Shown: one piece after another, positions 6,357-12,764 of the stretch
Layout of the letters: every line of letters begins with the position of its first letter
How positions within the stretch are numbered: position 1 is the first letter of the stretch
Assembly: GCA_017409645.1 (NCBI GenBank)
Contig: JAFQSI010000057.1
Coordinates: 1 to 12,764, forward strand
Direction: 5' to 3'
Length of the DNA stretch: 12,764 nt
Source: Oscillospiraceae bacterium
Lineage (GTDB): Bacteria; Bacillota; Clostridia; Oscillospirales; Oscillospiraceae
Notes under the pieces: generated by a model
Told to the model about the DNA's origin: nothing
What the model saw: the letters and a program-made list of their open reading frames with translations, nothing else
Databases searched by the model: none
Made by a program: the position numbers and the translations under genes

Positions 6357-7310
6357 TTATCCTCCAATTTCATTCATGTTTCTGCCCGCCTGGGAGCGGT
6401 GCAGCGCATCCAAATCTCCATGCCAGGCAGGCTTGTTCCAGATGGCCTGCTCGAAAACTGCCTTCATGCCATCCCGGTCCAATCCACGGATGGAATACTC
6501 GTCCGGTGCGTGGAGGCAGGGCTTCAGCTTGCCGTCAGCGGTCAGCCGCAGACGGTTGCACTCGCCGCAGAAATGGGCGCTGATGGGGCTGATGAGGCCG
6601 ATGTTGCCCTTTGCCCCCGGCAGCCGGTAGAGCTTTGCCACGCCGCCGTCATGTTCGACGGGTATTGCCTGGGGCAGCTTTTCCAGCACTTTGGAATAGG
6701 GAACATAGGCTTCCTGTCCGAATTCATCGTGATCCTGAATGGGCATCAGCTCAATAAAGCGCATATCCACAGGATACTCCATGGTCAGGTTTGCCAATGC
6801 CTCGATCTCGTCGTCATTGAAGCCGCCGATGAGTACCGCATTGATCTTGACTTTATCAAAGCCCGCTTCCATTGCAGCCTTCAGACCGGCCCGGAACTGC
6901 TCCAGCTTGCCAATGCGGGTAATGTAAGCATATTTCGCCCGGTCCAGTGTGTCAAGGCTCAGATTCACCCGGTTGACGCCTGCCCGGCGGAGTTCCCTGC
7001 CAAGCGCAGGCAGCAGGATCCCGTTGGTGGTGAGGCAGACCTCCTGAATTCCTTCCACCGCAGAAACCCGGCGGCAGATAGACAGAATGTTCTTTTTCAC
7101 CAGAGGCTCGCCGCCGGTGAGCCGGATCTTGCGGATCCCAAGGGATGCCGCAACTTCCACAGCTGTGACCACCTCGTCCTCGTTCATCATCTCGTGGTGG
7201 GACCGTTTGCACACACCTTCTTCGGGCATACAGTACCGGCAGCGCAAGTTGCACTTGTCCGTAAGGGAGATCCGCAGATAGGTGATATCCCGGCCCATTT
7301 TATCGATCAT
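6357..7310 (-). CDS. moaA: GTP 3',8-cyclase MoaA (radical SAM)
   Basis: MoaA is the first committed enzyme of molybdenum cofactor synthesis. The 317-residue protein has the radical-SAM cluster Cys20, Cys24 and Cys27 in CNLRCRYC, the SAM motif GGEP at 66-69, and a second [4Fe-4S] site with Cys248, Cys251 and Cys265. It ends in the Gly-Gly needed for function, here NEIGG. The start at 7310 follows a GGGAGGTG site, and its ATG overlaps the TGA of the preceding flavoprotein gene by four bases (ATGA), indicating coupling. A hand count of 6721-6960 gives about 52% G+C, against about 66% for 10921-11160 in the MoeA-PBP gene, so this gene looks compositionally different from its neighbours. Function is clear. 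Confidence 0.96.
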   Translation of the reverse strand: MIDKMGRDITYLRISLTDKCNLRCRYCMPEEGVCKRSHHEMMNEDEVVTAVEVAASLGIRKIRLTGGEPLVKKNILSICRRVSAVEGIQEVCLTTNGILLPALGRELRRAGVNRVNLSLDTLDRAKYAYITRIGKLEQFRAGLKAAMEAGFDKVKINAVLIGGFNDDEIEALANLTMEYPVDMRFIELMPIQDHDEFGQEAYVPYSKVLEKLPQAIPVEHDGGVAKLYRLPGAKGNIGLISPISAHFCGECNRLRLTADGKLKPCLHAPDEYSIRGLDRDGMKAVFEQAIWNKPAWHGDLDALHRSQAGRNMNEIGG

Positions 7311-8164
7311 AAGGCACCTCCCAATTTCTCTGTGGCGGCAATGCCAGCCTGTTTTCCCTCGTTTGCAACGGCTTCCACCATGGGGTGTACCGCGCAGCAG
7401 TTACCGCAGATGTGGAGCCAGTCCGGATTCCCCAAATGGGATACCAGTTCCCGTTCCGGGACCATTCCCGCGGCAATGAGCAGCGTTTTGCAGGGAAGAC
7501 ATTCGCCGCTTGCTGTTACACAGCCGGTGATATGGGGATATCCCCGAACCTCCCGGATGGTATCGCTGCACAGAAGGCGGATCGGATATTCCTCCAGGCA
7601 GCGCCGGTTCCGGGTCATACCGCCGCAGCTGTCCTTTTTCTCCACCAGGGTCACATCGATCCCGGCCTGGGCCAGCTGTCTTGCCATGATGAGTCCCAGA
7701 TCGCCGCTGCCCAGGATCACCGCCGGTCCCTCCGGGACGAAGCCGTGGAGGTTCATCAGCTCCTGCATCTGTCCGGCGGTGTAGACGCCTTTTGGACGGG
7801 TCCCGGCGATGGGCAGGGCACCCATGGGGATCTCCCGGCAGCCCGTGGCCAGGATCAGCCGGGAAAAGCCAATTCTCTTCCGTCCGAATCCCCTGCCGGA
7901 CAGCAGGGCCGTCCGATTTTCAGAAACGGACAGCACCGTGGTATTCAGCGCCAGGGTGATCTCTTCCGGGAAGTCCTGTAATAATTCTGCGGCATATTCG
8001 GTGCCGCTTTTGTCTTTGCCGAAGCCGTGGTGGGCACATTGCAGCAGGACGCCGCCCAGTTGGGGCCTGCTCTCTGCCAGAAGCACCCTCGCGCCCCCTG
8101 CGGCCTTGGCCGCAGCGATCCCTGCCACGCCGCCTCCGATGATGAGGATGTCATAATGCTCCAT
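7307..8164 (-). CDS. Compact FAD/NAD-binding pyridine-nucleotide-type oxidoreductase
   Basis: This 285-residue flavoprotein has an N-terminal FAD motif (DILIIGGGVAG, residues 5-15), LGGVLLQCAHHGFG, a central ATGCREIPMGALPIAGTRP stretch, a second nucleotide-binding motif VILGSGDLGL, and a closing HICGNCCAVHPMVEAVANEG segment that normally contacts FAD. It matches the second member of the clostridial pair seen with GlpA-like dehydrogenases. It looks shorter than the relatives I know, mainly before the C-terminal FAD segment. The start at 8164 is supported by GGAGG at 8174-8178. The open frame nine codons longer is less likely. It overlaps the GlpA-like gene by 14 bases and moaA by four. In related systems it passes electrons between the dehydrogenase and an acceptor. 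Its role inside a cofactor operon is not known. Confidence 0.86.
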   Translation of the reverse strand: MEHYDILIIGGGVAGIAAAKAAGGARVLLAESRPQLGGVLLQCAHHGFGKDKSGTEYAAELLQDFPEEITLALNTTVLSVSENRTALLSGRGFGRKRIGFSRLILATGCREIPMGALPIAGTRPKGVYTAGQMQELMNLHGFVPEGPAVILGSGDLGLIMARQLAQAGIDVTLVEKKDSCGGMTRNRRCLEEYPIRLLCSDTIREVRGYPHITGCVTASGECLPCKTLLIAAGMVPERELVSHLGNPDWLHICGNCCAVHPMVEAVANEGKQAGIAATEKLGGAL

Positions 8165-9488
8165 GACGATATTCCTCCAGCAGCTTTTCAATTTTCAGGG
8201 TGCATCTGCTCCCCTGGCACCGCCCCATGCCGGAGCCGACCCGGCGCTTCACCGCATCCACGGTCAGCGCGCCCCGGGCGATGGCCTCCCGGATCTGACC
8301 CTTCGTGACATTCCCGCAGCGGCAGACGATCTCGTACCAGTCGGGATCCTCCTTCATGGCGGGGATGGCCCTGCGGCGGGGATCAAAGGCCGGTGCCTTC
8401 TCCGCGTGCAGATACTCCGCGCATGTTTCCGCCGCGTAGCGGCCCAGCTCGTCGGCACAGGTCAGGCCCGGGGTCTTGATCCCGATGAAGCTCAGAAAAT
8501 CCGGCGCGGGCGTTTCGATGCAGTAGTCCGGCAGGTTCTTGCCGTCGGCGCTCCGGGGATTGGGCCGGACCGCGCCGAAGGAGCGGATGGTCATCTCCAG
8601 CTCCAGCTCCGGCAGCAGCTGCGGGGCCAATGCATGGATCTTCTCCAGTCCCCCCGCCGAGACGGCCCAGGGCTGTCCCAGGGGCCGCGCGGGAGAATCC
8701 AGCAGCAGATTTCCCTCCACGCAGGGGACCACGGTGAGGCCCTTGCCGTTTTCCCGCTCCTGGAACAGGATATGCCGTGGCTTTCGCGCCCGGCTGTCCA
8801 GGACGATGTAGTCGCTGCCGTTGAGGATCAGTTCCACCGGGACCGGATGGACCATGGCCTGGACCCAGTCGGCGTACATTCCGGCGCAGTTGATGATGTA
8901 TTTACAGCGGATGGGTTCCCGGTCCGTGTCGATCCGGTAGCCCTCCTCTTCCCTGGTGATGGCGGTCACGGCGGTGCCGAGCCAGGCCTCGCAGCCGTTT
9001 TGCAGGGCGTTTTCATAGGCCGCGATGCCCAGCTGCCAGGGATTGACCGTGCCGGTGGTGGAGGAATACAGCGCCGCGGTGACATTCTCCGAAAGCATCG
9101 GCTCCCGGGCTCTGGCCTCCTCGCCGGTCAGCAGCTCCAGTCCGGGCACGCCGTTGGCTCTGCCCTGCTCCAGCTTCTTCCGGAGGGTCTGCTCTCCTTT
9201 TTCTCCGAAGCTGACCATCATGCTGCCGCAGCGGTCGAAGGGCACCTCCAGCTCTGCGCAGAGCTTCTCCATATTGGCGTTGCCCCGGACGGTCATCTCC
9301 GCCTTCAGGCTTCCGGGCTTGTTGTCGTAGCCCGCGTAGACGATGGCGGAGTTGGCCTTCGAGATCTCCCGGCAGACGTCGTCCTCCTTCTCGATCAGGA
9401 GGGTGGAGATGCTCCACTGCCGCAGGTTCCGGGCGGTGAAGCAGCCCAAAATGCCGCCGCCAATGACGGCTGCGTCAACGTGCTTCAT
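8151..9488 (-). CDS. GlpA/LhgO-like FAD-dependent dehydrogenase with Bfd-type [2Fe-2S] tail
   Basis: The 445-residue protein starts with a DAO-type FAD fold: VIGGGILG (8-15), then EISKANSAIVYAGYDNKPGS (41-60), a region also found in anaerobic glycerol-3-phosphate and 2-hydroxyglutarate oxidases. FAD-binding DAO features continue through ADWVQ and FLSFIGIKTPGLT. The tail is a BFD-like [2Fe-2S] domain with Cys389, Cys391, Cys424 and Cys429. Proteins of this build oxidise a 2-hydroxy or glycerol-phosphate type substrate and pass electrons to a partner flavoprotein, here the overlapping downstream gene. The common third partner, a DUF1667 protein, is absent; moaA follows instead. Its ATG lies one base after the MoeA-PBP stop (TGATATG). 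The substrate cannot be named from sequence. A conventional glycerol-3-phosphate dehydrogenase is possible, but no other glycerol gene is near. Confidence 0.87.
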   Translation of the reverse strand: MKHVDAAVIGGGILGCFTARNLRQWSISTLLIEKEDDVCREISKANSAIVYAGYDNKPGSLKAEMTVRGNANMEKLCAELEVPFDRCGSMMVSFGEKGEQTLRKKLEQGRANGVPGLELLTGEEARAREPMLSENVTAALYSSTTGTVNPWQLGIAAYENALQNGCEAWLGTAVTAITREEEGYRIDTDREPIRCKYIINCAGMYADWVQAMVHPVPVELILNGSDYIVLDSRARKPRHILFQERENGKGLTVVPCVEGNLLLDSPARPLGQPWAVSAGGLEKIHALAPQLLPELELEMTIRSFGAVRPNPRSADGKNLPDYCIETPAPDFLSFIGIKTPGLTCADELGRYAAETCAEYLHAEKAPAFDPRRRAIPAMKEDPDWYEIVCRCGNVTKGQIREAIARGALTVDAVKRRVGSGMGRCQGSRCTLKIEKLLEEYRHGAL

Positions 9489-9489
9489 A

Positions 9490-11400
9490 TCAGTTCAGCT
9501 CGATGAGCTCGCCGGGATCATCCACGGTATAGCCACCCAGGGAGAGGATCTTCTCCTTAAACGCATCGCTCTTCAGTGTGGCGATGAGCTGCCGGACCAT
9601 CGGGGTTTCCCAGGCGTGGTCGGGGATAATGAGGTCATATTCCTCGATGCAGATGGGGATAAAGTCCAGGTCATAGAGCTTGGCGGCAGAGTAGATGCCC
9701 ATACCCGCGTCGGCGCTGCCGCTGACGATCTGGGCGGCAACGGAGGTATGGGTCAGCTCCTCGCGATCATAGCCGTAGACGGCAGCCGCGTCCACATGCT
9801 CCTGTTTGCACAGGTAATCGGTGAGGATCCGGGTGCCGGAGCCCTTCTGGCGGTTGACATAACGAACACCGGGCTTGGCGATGTCCGCGAATTTCTGAAT
9901 GTTCAGGGGATTCCCCTTGGCCACCATCATACCCTGCTGGCGGCCCACGCAGCGGACGAGCTTCACGCCGCCCCTGGGGAAATATTTCTTCATAAAGGAG
10001 ATGTTGTACACGCCGTTTTCGGTGTTGAGCAGGTGGCAGCCCGCCGCGTGGGCCTCGCCCCGGCGGATGGCCATGATGCCGCCCATGGAACCCACATGGG
10101 AGGAACTCATGTAAACATCATTATTTTCCACATGGAGCATATCCCCCAGCTCGTCGAGCAGCGGGTCATGGCTGCCGATGACCACCAGGGTCTTCTCCAG
10201 CTTCTCCGCAGGACTGAGCAGGCGCACCTGCACCTCGGCACCGGCCTCGTAGCCCTCCAGGCCCTGGGGGACCTCCAGGATGCCGTCGGCCTTCATGAAG
10301 GAGGAGACCACGCCGCTGCCCCGGCTCAGGGGGGATGCCATCAGCTTGTCGCCCACGTAGCCCATGCGGACCCGGACGAACTCCTGGTACTTCAGGCCGG
10401 AGACTACGGGACGGGTCAAAATGGCCTTGGCGTACTGCCGTGGAGCAGCGGGAGCCTTCAGCCAGTGGTCGATCAGGGGCCGCAACAGCTCCTCGATGAC
10501 GATGATGCCGGAGACGGGATAGCCGGGGACGCCCAGGATGGGGGTTTCTCCCCTGCAGCCCAGAATAGCGGGCTTGCCGGGCTTCATGGCGATGCCGTGA
10601 TACAGCACCTGGCCCAGCTCCCGGATCACCTTCACGGAGAAATCCTCCCGGCCCGCGGAGGAGCCGGCGTTGAGGATCACCAGGTCGCACTCGTCGGCGG
10701 CCTGGGCCACGGTGGCCTTGATCCGGTCGAAAATGTCGGGGACGATGGGGTACACCTTCGCCTCCGCGCCCCACTGGCGGACCATGGCGGAGAAGATGGA
10801 GCCGTTGAACTCCAGGATATCGCCGGGCTTGGGGTCGGTACAGGGGGGAATGATCTCGTCGCCGGTGGGGATGATGCCCACGACCGGCTTGCGGATGACC
10901 TCCACCTCCAGCACGCCGCCGGCGATCATGGCACCGATGGCGGCGGGGGCGATGGTCATGTGGCTGGGCAGGATCATTTCGCCCGCGCAGATGTCCTCGC
11001 CGATCTGGCGGATGTGCTGCCAGGGGGCGGCGGCTGCGTGGATGGTGATGGTGCCGTCGCCATTCTTCACGATGTCCTCCACCATGATGACCGCGTCGCA
11101 GCCCTCGGGGATGGGGTCGCCGGTGTCCAGGACGATGTACTGGTCGGCGTTCAGGGTAACGGGAGTCGTCTCGGTGGCGCCGAAGGTGTCCTTGGCGTTG
11201 ACCGCCACGCCGTCCATGGCGCTGGCGGCGTAGTGGGGGGCGCAGATGTGGGCGTAGACCGCGTGGGCCGTCACTCTTCCGCAGGCATCCCACACGGGGA
11301 TGACCTCGGTCTTCGGCGCGAAGCCGTTTGCCGTCAGCAGCTTCAGGTAATCCTCCCTGGCCTTGTCCAGGGGTACATTGGTCAGATATTCAAATCCCAT
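9490..11400 (-). CDS. MoeA-type molybdenumtransferase fused to a PBP-like domain
   Basis: The protein is 636 residues, about 230 more than the simple MoeA next to it. Residues 1-400 are MoeA: AMDGVAV (61-67), TGDPIPEGCDAVIMVED (93-109), PTGDEI (178-183), NAGSSAGREDF (244-254), GIAMKPGKPAILG (269-281) and GVPGYPVSG (290-298). From about 405 a periplasmic-binding-protein-like domain follows, with VIGSHDPLLDEL (407-418), SSHVGSMGGIMAIRRGEAHA (433-452) and HLLNTENGVYN (456-466). That domain is known from molybdate-responsive regulators and MoeA fusions and is thought to bind the metal oxyanion or cofactor. There is no signal peptide, so it acts in the cytoplasm. AGGAG upstream fixes the start, three bases after the moeA stop. 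The simplest role is metal insertion into MPT-AMP with built-in sensing or selection of molybdate or tungstate. MoeA-PBP architecture is clear; the metal is not. Confidence 0.92.
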   Translation of the reverse strand: MGFEYLTNVPLDKAREDYLKLLTANGFAPKTEVIPVWDACGRVTAHAVYAHICAPHYAASAMDGVAVNAKDTFGATETTPVTLNADQYIVLDTGDPIPEGCDAVIMVEDIVKNGDGTITIHAAAAPWQHIRQIGEDICAGEMILPSHMTIAPAAIGAMIAGGVLEVEVIRKPVVGIIPTGDEIIPPCTDPKPGDILEFNGSIFSAMVRQWGAEAKVYPIVPDIFDRIKATVAQAADECDLVILNAGSSAGREDFSVKVIRELGQVLYHGIAMKPGKPAILGCRGETPILGVPGYPVSGIIVIEELLRPLIDHWLKAPAAPRQYAKAILTRPVVSGLKYQEFVRVRMGYVGDKLMASPLSRGSGVVSSFMKADGILEVPQGLEGYEAGAEVQVRLLSPAEKLEKTLVVIGSHDPLLDELGDMLHVENNDVYMSSSHVGSMGGIMAIRRGEAHAAGCHLLNTENGVYNISFMKKYFPRGGVKLVRCVGRQQGMMVAKGNPLNIQKFADIAKPGVRYVNRQKGSGTRILTDYLCKQEHVDAAAVYGYDREELTHTSVAAQIVSGSADAGMGIYSAAKLYDLDFIPICIEEYDLIIPDHAWETPMVRQLIATLKSDAFKEKILSLGGYTVDDPGELIELN

Positions 11401-11403
11401 GAT

Positions 11404-12618
11404 TCATTCTCCTGTATACACTTGAATTTCGGCTCCCTGAGGCAGGCCCTCGCAGTCCCGGTCGATGACGAAGTAGCCGTCGGCTCCCGCCAGGGTGGTG
11501 ATCAGGCCGGACTTTCCCCGGATGGGGGTAGCCCAAAGCTCGCCCGCCCGCCGCTCCAGACGGCAGCAGTGGACCTGGGCCCGTCCGTGGTTGGCGCTGA
11601 CGCTCTCGGTGATCCGGGCGGGGACGGAGTAGCTTTCCAGCTGTTTTCCGCTGAGTCTGGCCAGCAGGGGCAGGATGAAGAGCTTTGTGATGAAGTAGGC
11701 GGCCACCGGATGTCCGGGCAGGCCGACCAGGGGCTTCTGCCCCGTTTTTCCCAGGATGGTGGGCTTGCCGGGCTTGATGGCGATGCCGTGGAGCAGCAGG
11801 CTGCCCATGGACTCGATGATCCGGCAGGCGGCGTCCTTGACGCCCACGCTGGAGCCGCCGGAGAGCAGCACCGCGTCGCACTCAGCAACGGCTTTATGGA
11901 CCTTTTCGGAAAGCAGCGCCTCGTCGTCGATGACGATGCCGTAGTTGATGACATTCGCTCCAAAGCCTGTCAGCATAGCCTGAAGCATGGGGCTGTTCAC
12001 ATCCCGGACCTGTCCGGCAGAGGGCTTTTCGGAGGGCTCGACCAGCTCGTCGCCGGTGGAAATGACGCCCACGGTCAGTTTTTTGACTACGGGAACCTCC
12101 ACCCGTCCGATGGCGGCCAAAGCGCCGATGTCCTGGGAAGACAGGACCCGGCCCTTTTTCAGAATCACCTTGCCGGGGTACACATCGTCGCCCCGGAAGA
12201 TCATGTTCTGTCCCGGTGCGGCGGATTTGCTGACGCCGATGGTGCCGTCGCCGTAGTCCTCGGTGTATTCGATCATGACCACGCTGTCGGCTCCCTTGGG
12301 CACCGCGCCGCCGGTGGGGACCGCCACACATTCCTCGGGATTCAACGCAAATTCCGCGCCCTCGCCCATGAGGACCTCCCCCTGCAAAGGGAGGATCGCG
12401 GGGATGGCATCGGTGCAGCCGAAGGTGTCCTTCGCCCGGACGGCGTAGCCGTCCACGGTGGACCGGTCAAAATCCGGGACATATTCCTCTGCGGCGATAT
12501 CCTCCGCCAGGGTCCGGCCCAGGGCGGCGGACAGCTGTACCAGCTCCGGCTGTCCCGCAAAATCAAATTCTTCTTCGATCAGAGCCAGAACCTCTTCCGG
12601 CGTTTTTACGTGCAGCAT
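11404..12618 (-). CDS. moeA: Molybdopterin molybdenumtransferase MoeA
   Basis: MoeA inserts molybdate (or tungstate) into adenylated molybdopterin. The 404-residue protein is of normal length and shows FDRSTVDGYAV (50-60), PTGGAVPKGADSVVMIE (101-117), FRGDDVYPG (141-149), STGDEL (187-192), GQVRDVNS (202-209), SGGSSVGVKD (253-262), GIAIKPGKPTILG (278-290) and GLPGHPVAA (299-307). The conserved Asp in VDGYA (Asp56) and Asp/Glu of TGDE (190-191) are kept. A GGAGGT site six bases upstream sets the start at 12618, and only one base separates it from the stop of the gene before it. It and the PBP-fused paralog downstream are probably not redundant; one may serve molybdenum and the other tungsten, or one may be regulatory. 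Confidence 0.95.
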   Translation of the reverse strand: MLHVKTPEEVLALIEEEFDFAGQPELVQLSAALGRTLAEDIAAEEYVPDFDRSTVDGYAVRAKDTFGCTDAIPAILPLQGEVLMGEGAEFALNPEECVAVPTGGAVPKGADSVVMIEYTEDYGDGTIGVSKSAAPGQNMIFRGDDVYPGKVILKKGRVLSSQDIGALAAIGRVEVPVVKKLTVGVISTGDELVEPSEKPSAGQVRDVNSPMLQAMLTGFGANVINYGIVIDDEALLSEKVHKAVAECDAVLLSGGSSVGVKDAACRIIESMGSLLLHGIAIKPGKPTILGKTGQKPLVGLPGHPVAAYFITKLFILPLLARLSGKQLESYSVPARITESVSANHGRAQVHCCRLERRAGELWATPIRGKSGLITTLAGADGYFVIDRDCEGLPQGAEIQVYTGE

Positions 12619-12619
12619 T

Positions 12620-12764
12620 TCAAACCTCCGTAATGATTTTTCCTAAATCACGGTAATCATTGCCCGAAAAATGGGCGATCTCCTTGCGGAATTCCGGCAT
12701 GTTCAGAACCTTCAGCAGCTTCTGGACCGGCTGCGTCTCCAGCATTTCCTTTTTGATGACAAAG
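12620..12764 (-). CDS. C-terminal end of a PBP-like-domain protein (partial)
   Basis: A minus-strand frame enters from the right edge (first complete codon at 12763) and ends at TGA 12620-12622, giving 47 residues. They read as the last part of the same PBP-like domain found at the end of the MoeA fusion. Laid side by side without gaps, both have an ET..V..L...L....F...I pattern, followed by a Gly/Asp-Tyr region and a short hydrophobic tail. The gene is therefore either another MoeA-PBP fusion or, as often seen in such operons, a helix-turn-helix regulator with a PBP-like molybdate-sensing domain. Its front lies outside the window. It is followed after one base by the moeA ATG, and its last codons hold the moeA ribosome site (GGAGG). 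The reading frame is sound; the overall protein type is open. Confidence 0.72.
   Translation of the reverse strand, partial: FVIKKEMLETQPVQKLLKVLNMPEFRKEIAHFSGNDYRDLGKIITEV

Noticed and set aside
9343..12633. A 1096-codon plus-strand open frame opposite the moeA genes, and a 687-codon one at 2680-4743
   Set aside because: They mirror well-supported minus-strand genes. Their translations are rich in Gly, Ala, His, Asp and Gln with no recognisable domain, as expected for antisense frames in GC-rich coding DNA.
1..12764. Mobile elements, CRISPR arrays, tRNA or rRNA
   Set aside because: No transposase, terminal repeats, regularly spaced repeats or RNA-gene-like sequence was noticed; coding genes fill almost all of the window.

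Overview
The window is a dense, GC-rich bacterial segment. It fits an anaerobic gut-type Clostridia (Oscillospiraceae-like) genome: a NuoF-type flavoprotein carrying a ferredoxin tail, a MoeA fused to a PBP-like domain, AGGAGG-type ribosome sites, a lipoprotein with a Thr/Ala/Pro-rich linker, and almost no spacing between genes. The taxon is an inference from style, not from a marker gene. Nearly everything concerns making, loading and feeding the molybdenum (or tungsten) cofactor.

Left edge, + strand (2-730): the C-terminal part of a NuoF/HydB-like NADH-binding flavoprotein with a terminal 2[4Fe-4S] ferredoxin domain. It is probably the diaphorase subunit of an NAD-linked formate dehydrogenase or hydrogenase. 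It converges on the minus-strand genes across a 126-base gap holding two strong hairpins, one suited to stopping each direction.

Minus-strand unit A (4776 down to 857): a good sigma-A-type promoter, a leader of about 140 nt with a long multi-stem hairpin ending in a U-tract (riboswitch or attenuator candidate), then a substrate-binding lipoprotein, a FecCD-type permease, an ATPase and xdhC. The transporter belongs to the iron/B12 class by sequence. Its setting suggests it is a MolABC-like molybdate/tungstate importer. XdhC then matures the cofactor for a molybdenum hydroxylase that is not in the window.

Minus-strand unit B (right edge down to 4817): a compact run of nine genes with junctions between a 14-nt overlap and a 4-nt gap. 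In transcription order these are the tail of a PBP-domain protein, moeA, a second MoeA fused to a PBP-like domain, a GlpA-like FAD oxidoreductase with a Bfd-type [2Fe-2S] tail, a compact FAD/NAD oxidoreductase, moaA, moaC, mogA/moaB and a THEP1-type P-loop NTPase. MoaA and MoaC make cyclic pyranopterin monophosphate, Mog adenylates molybdopterin, and the MoeA proteins insert the metal. moaD, moaE, moeB, mobA and fdhD are not in the window.

The most unusual points are the flavoprotein pair embedded, with translational overlaps, in a cofactor-synthesis operon; the structured leader in front of the transporter; and two MoeA paralogs plus another PBP-domain end in adjacent genes. No tRNA, rRNA, CRISPR array or insertion sequence was seen.
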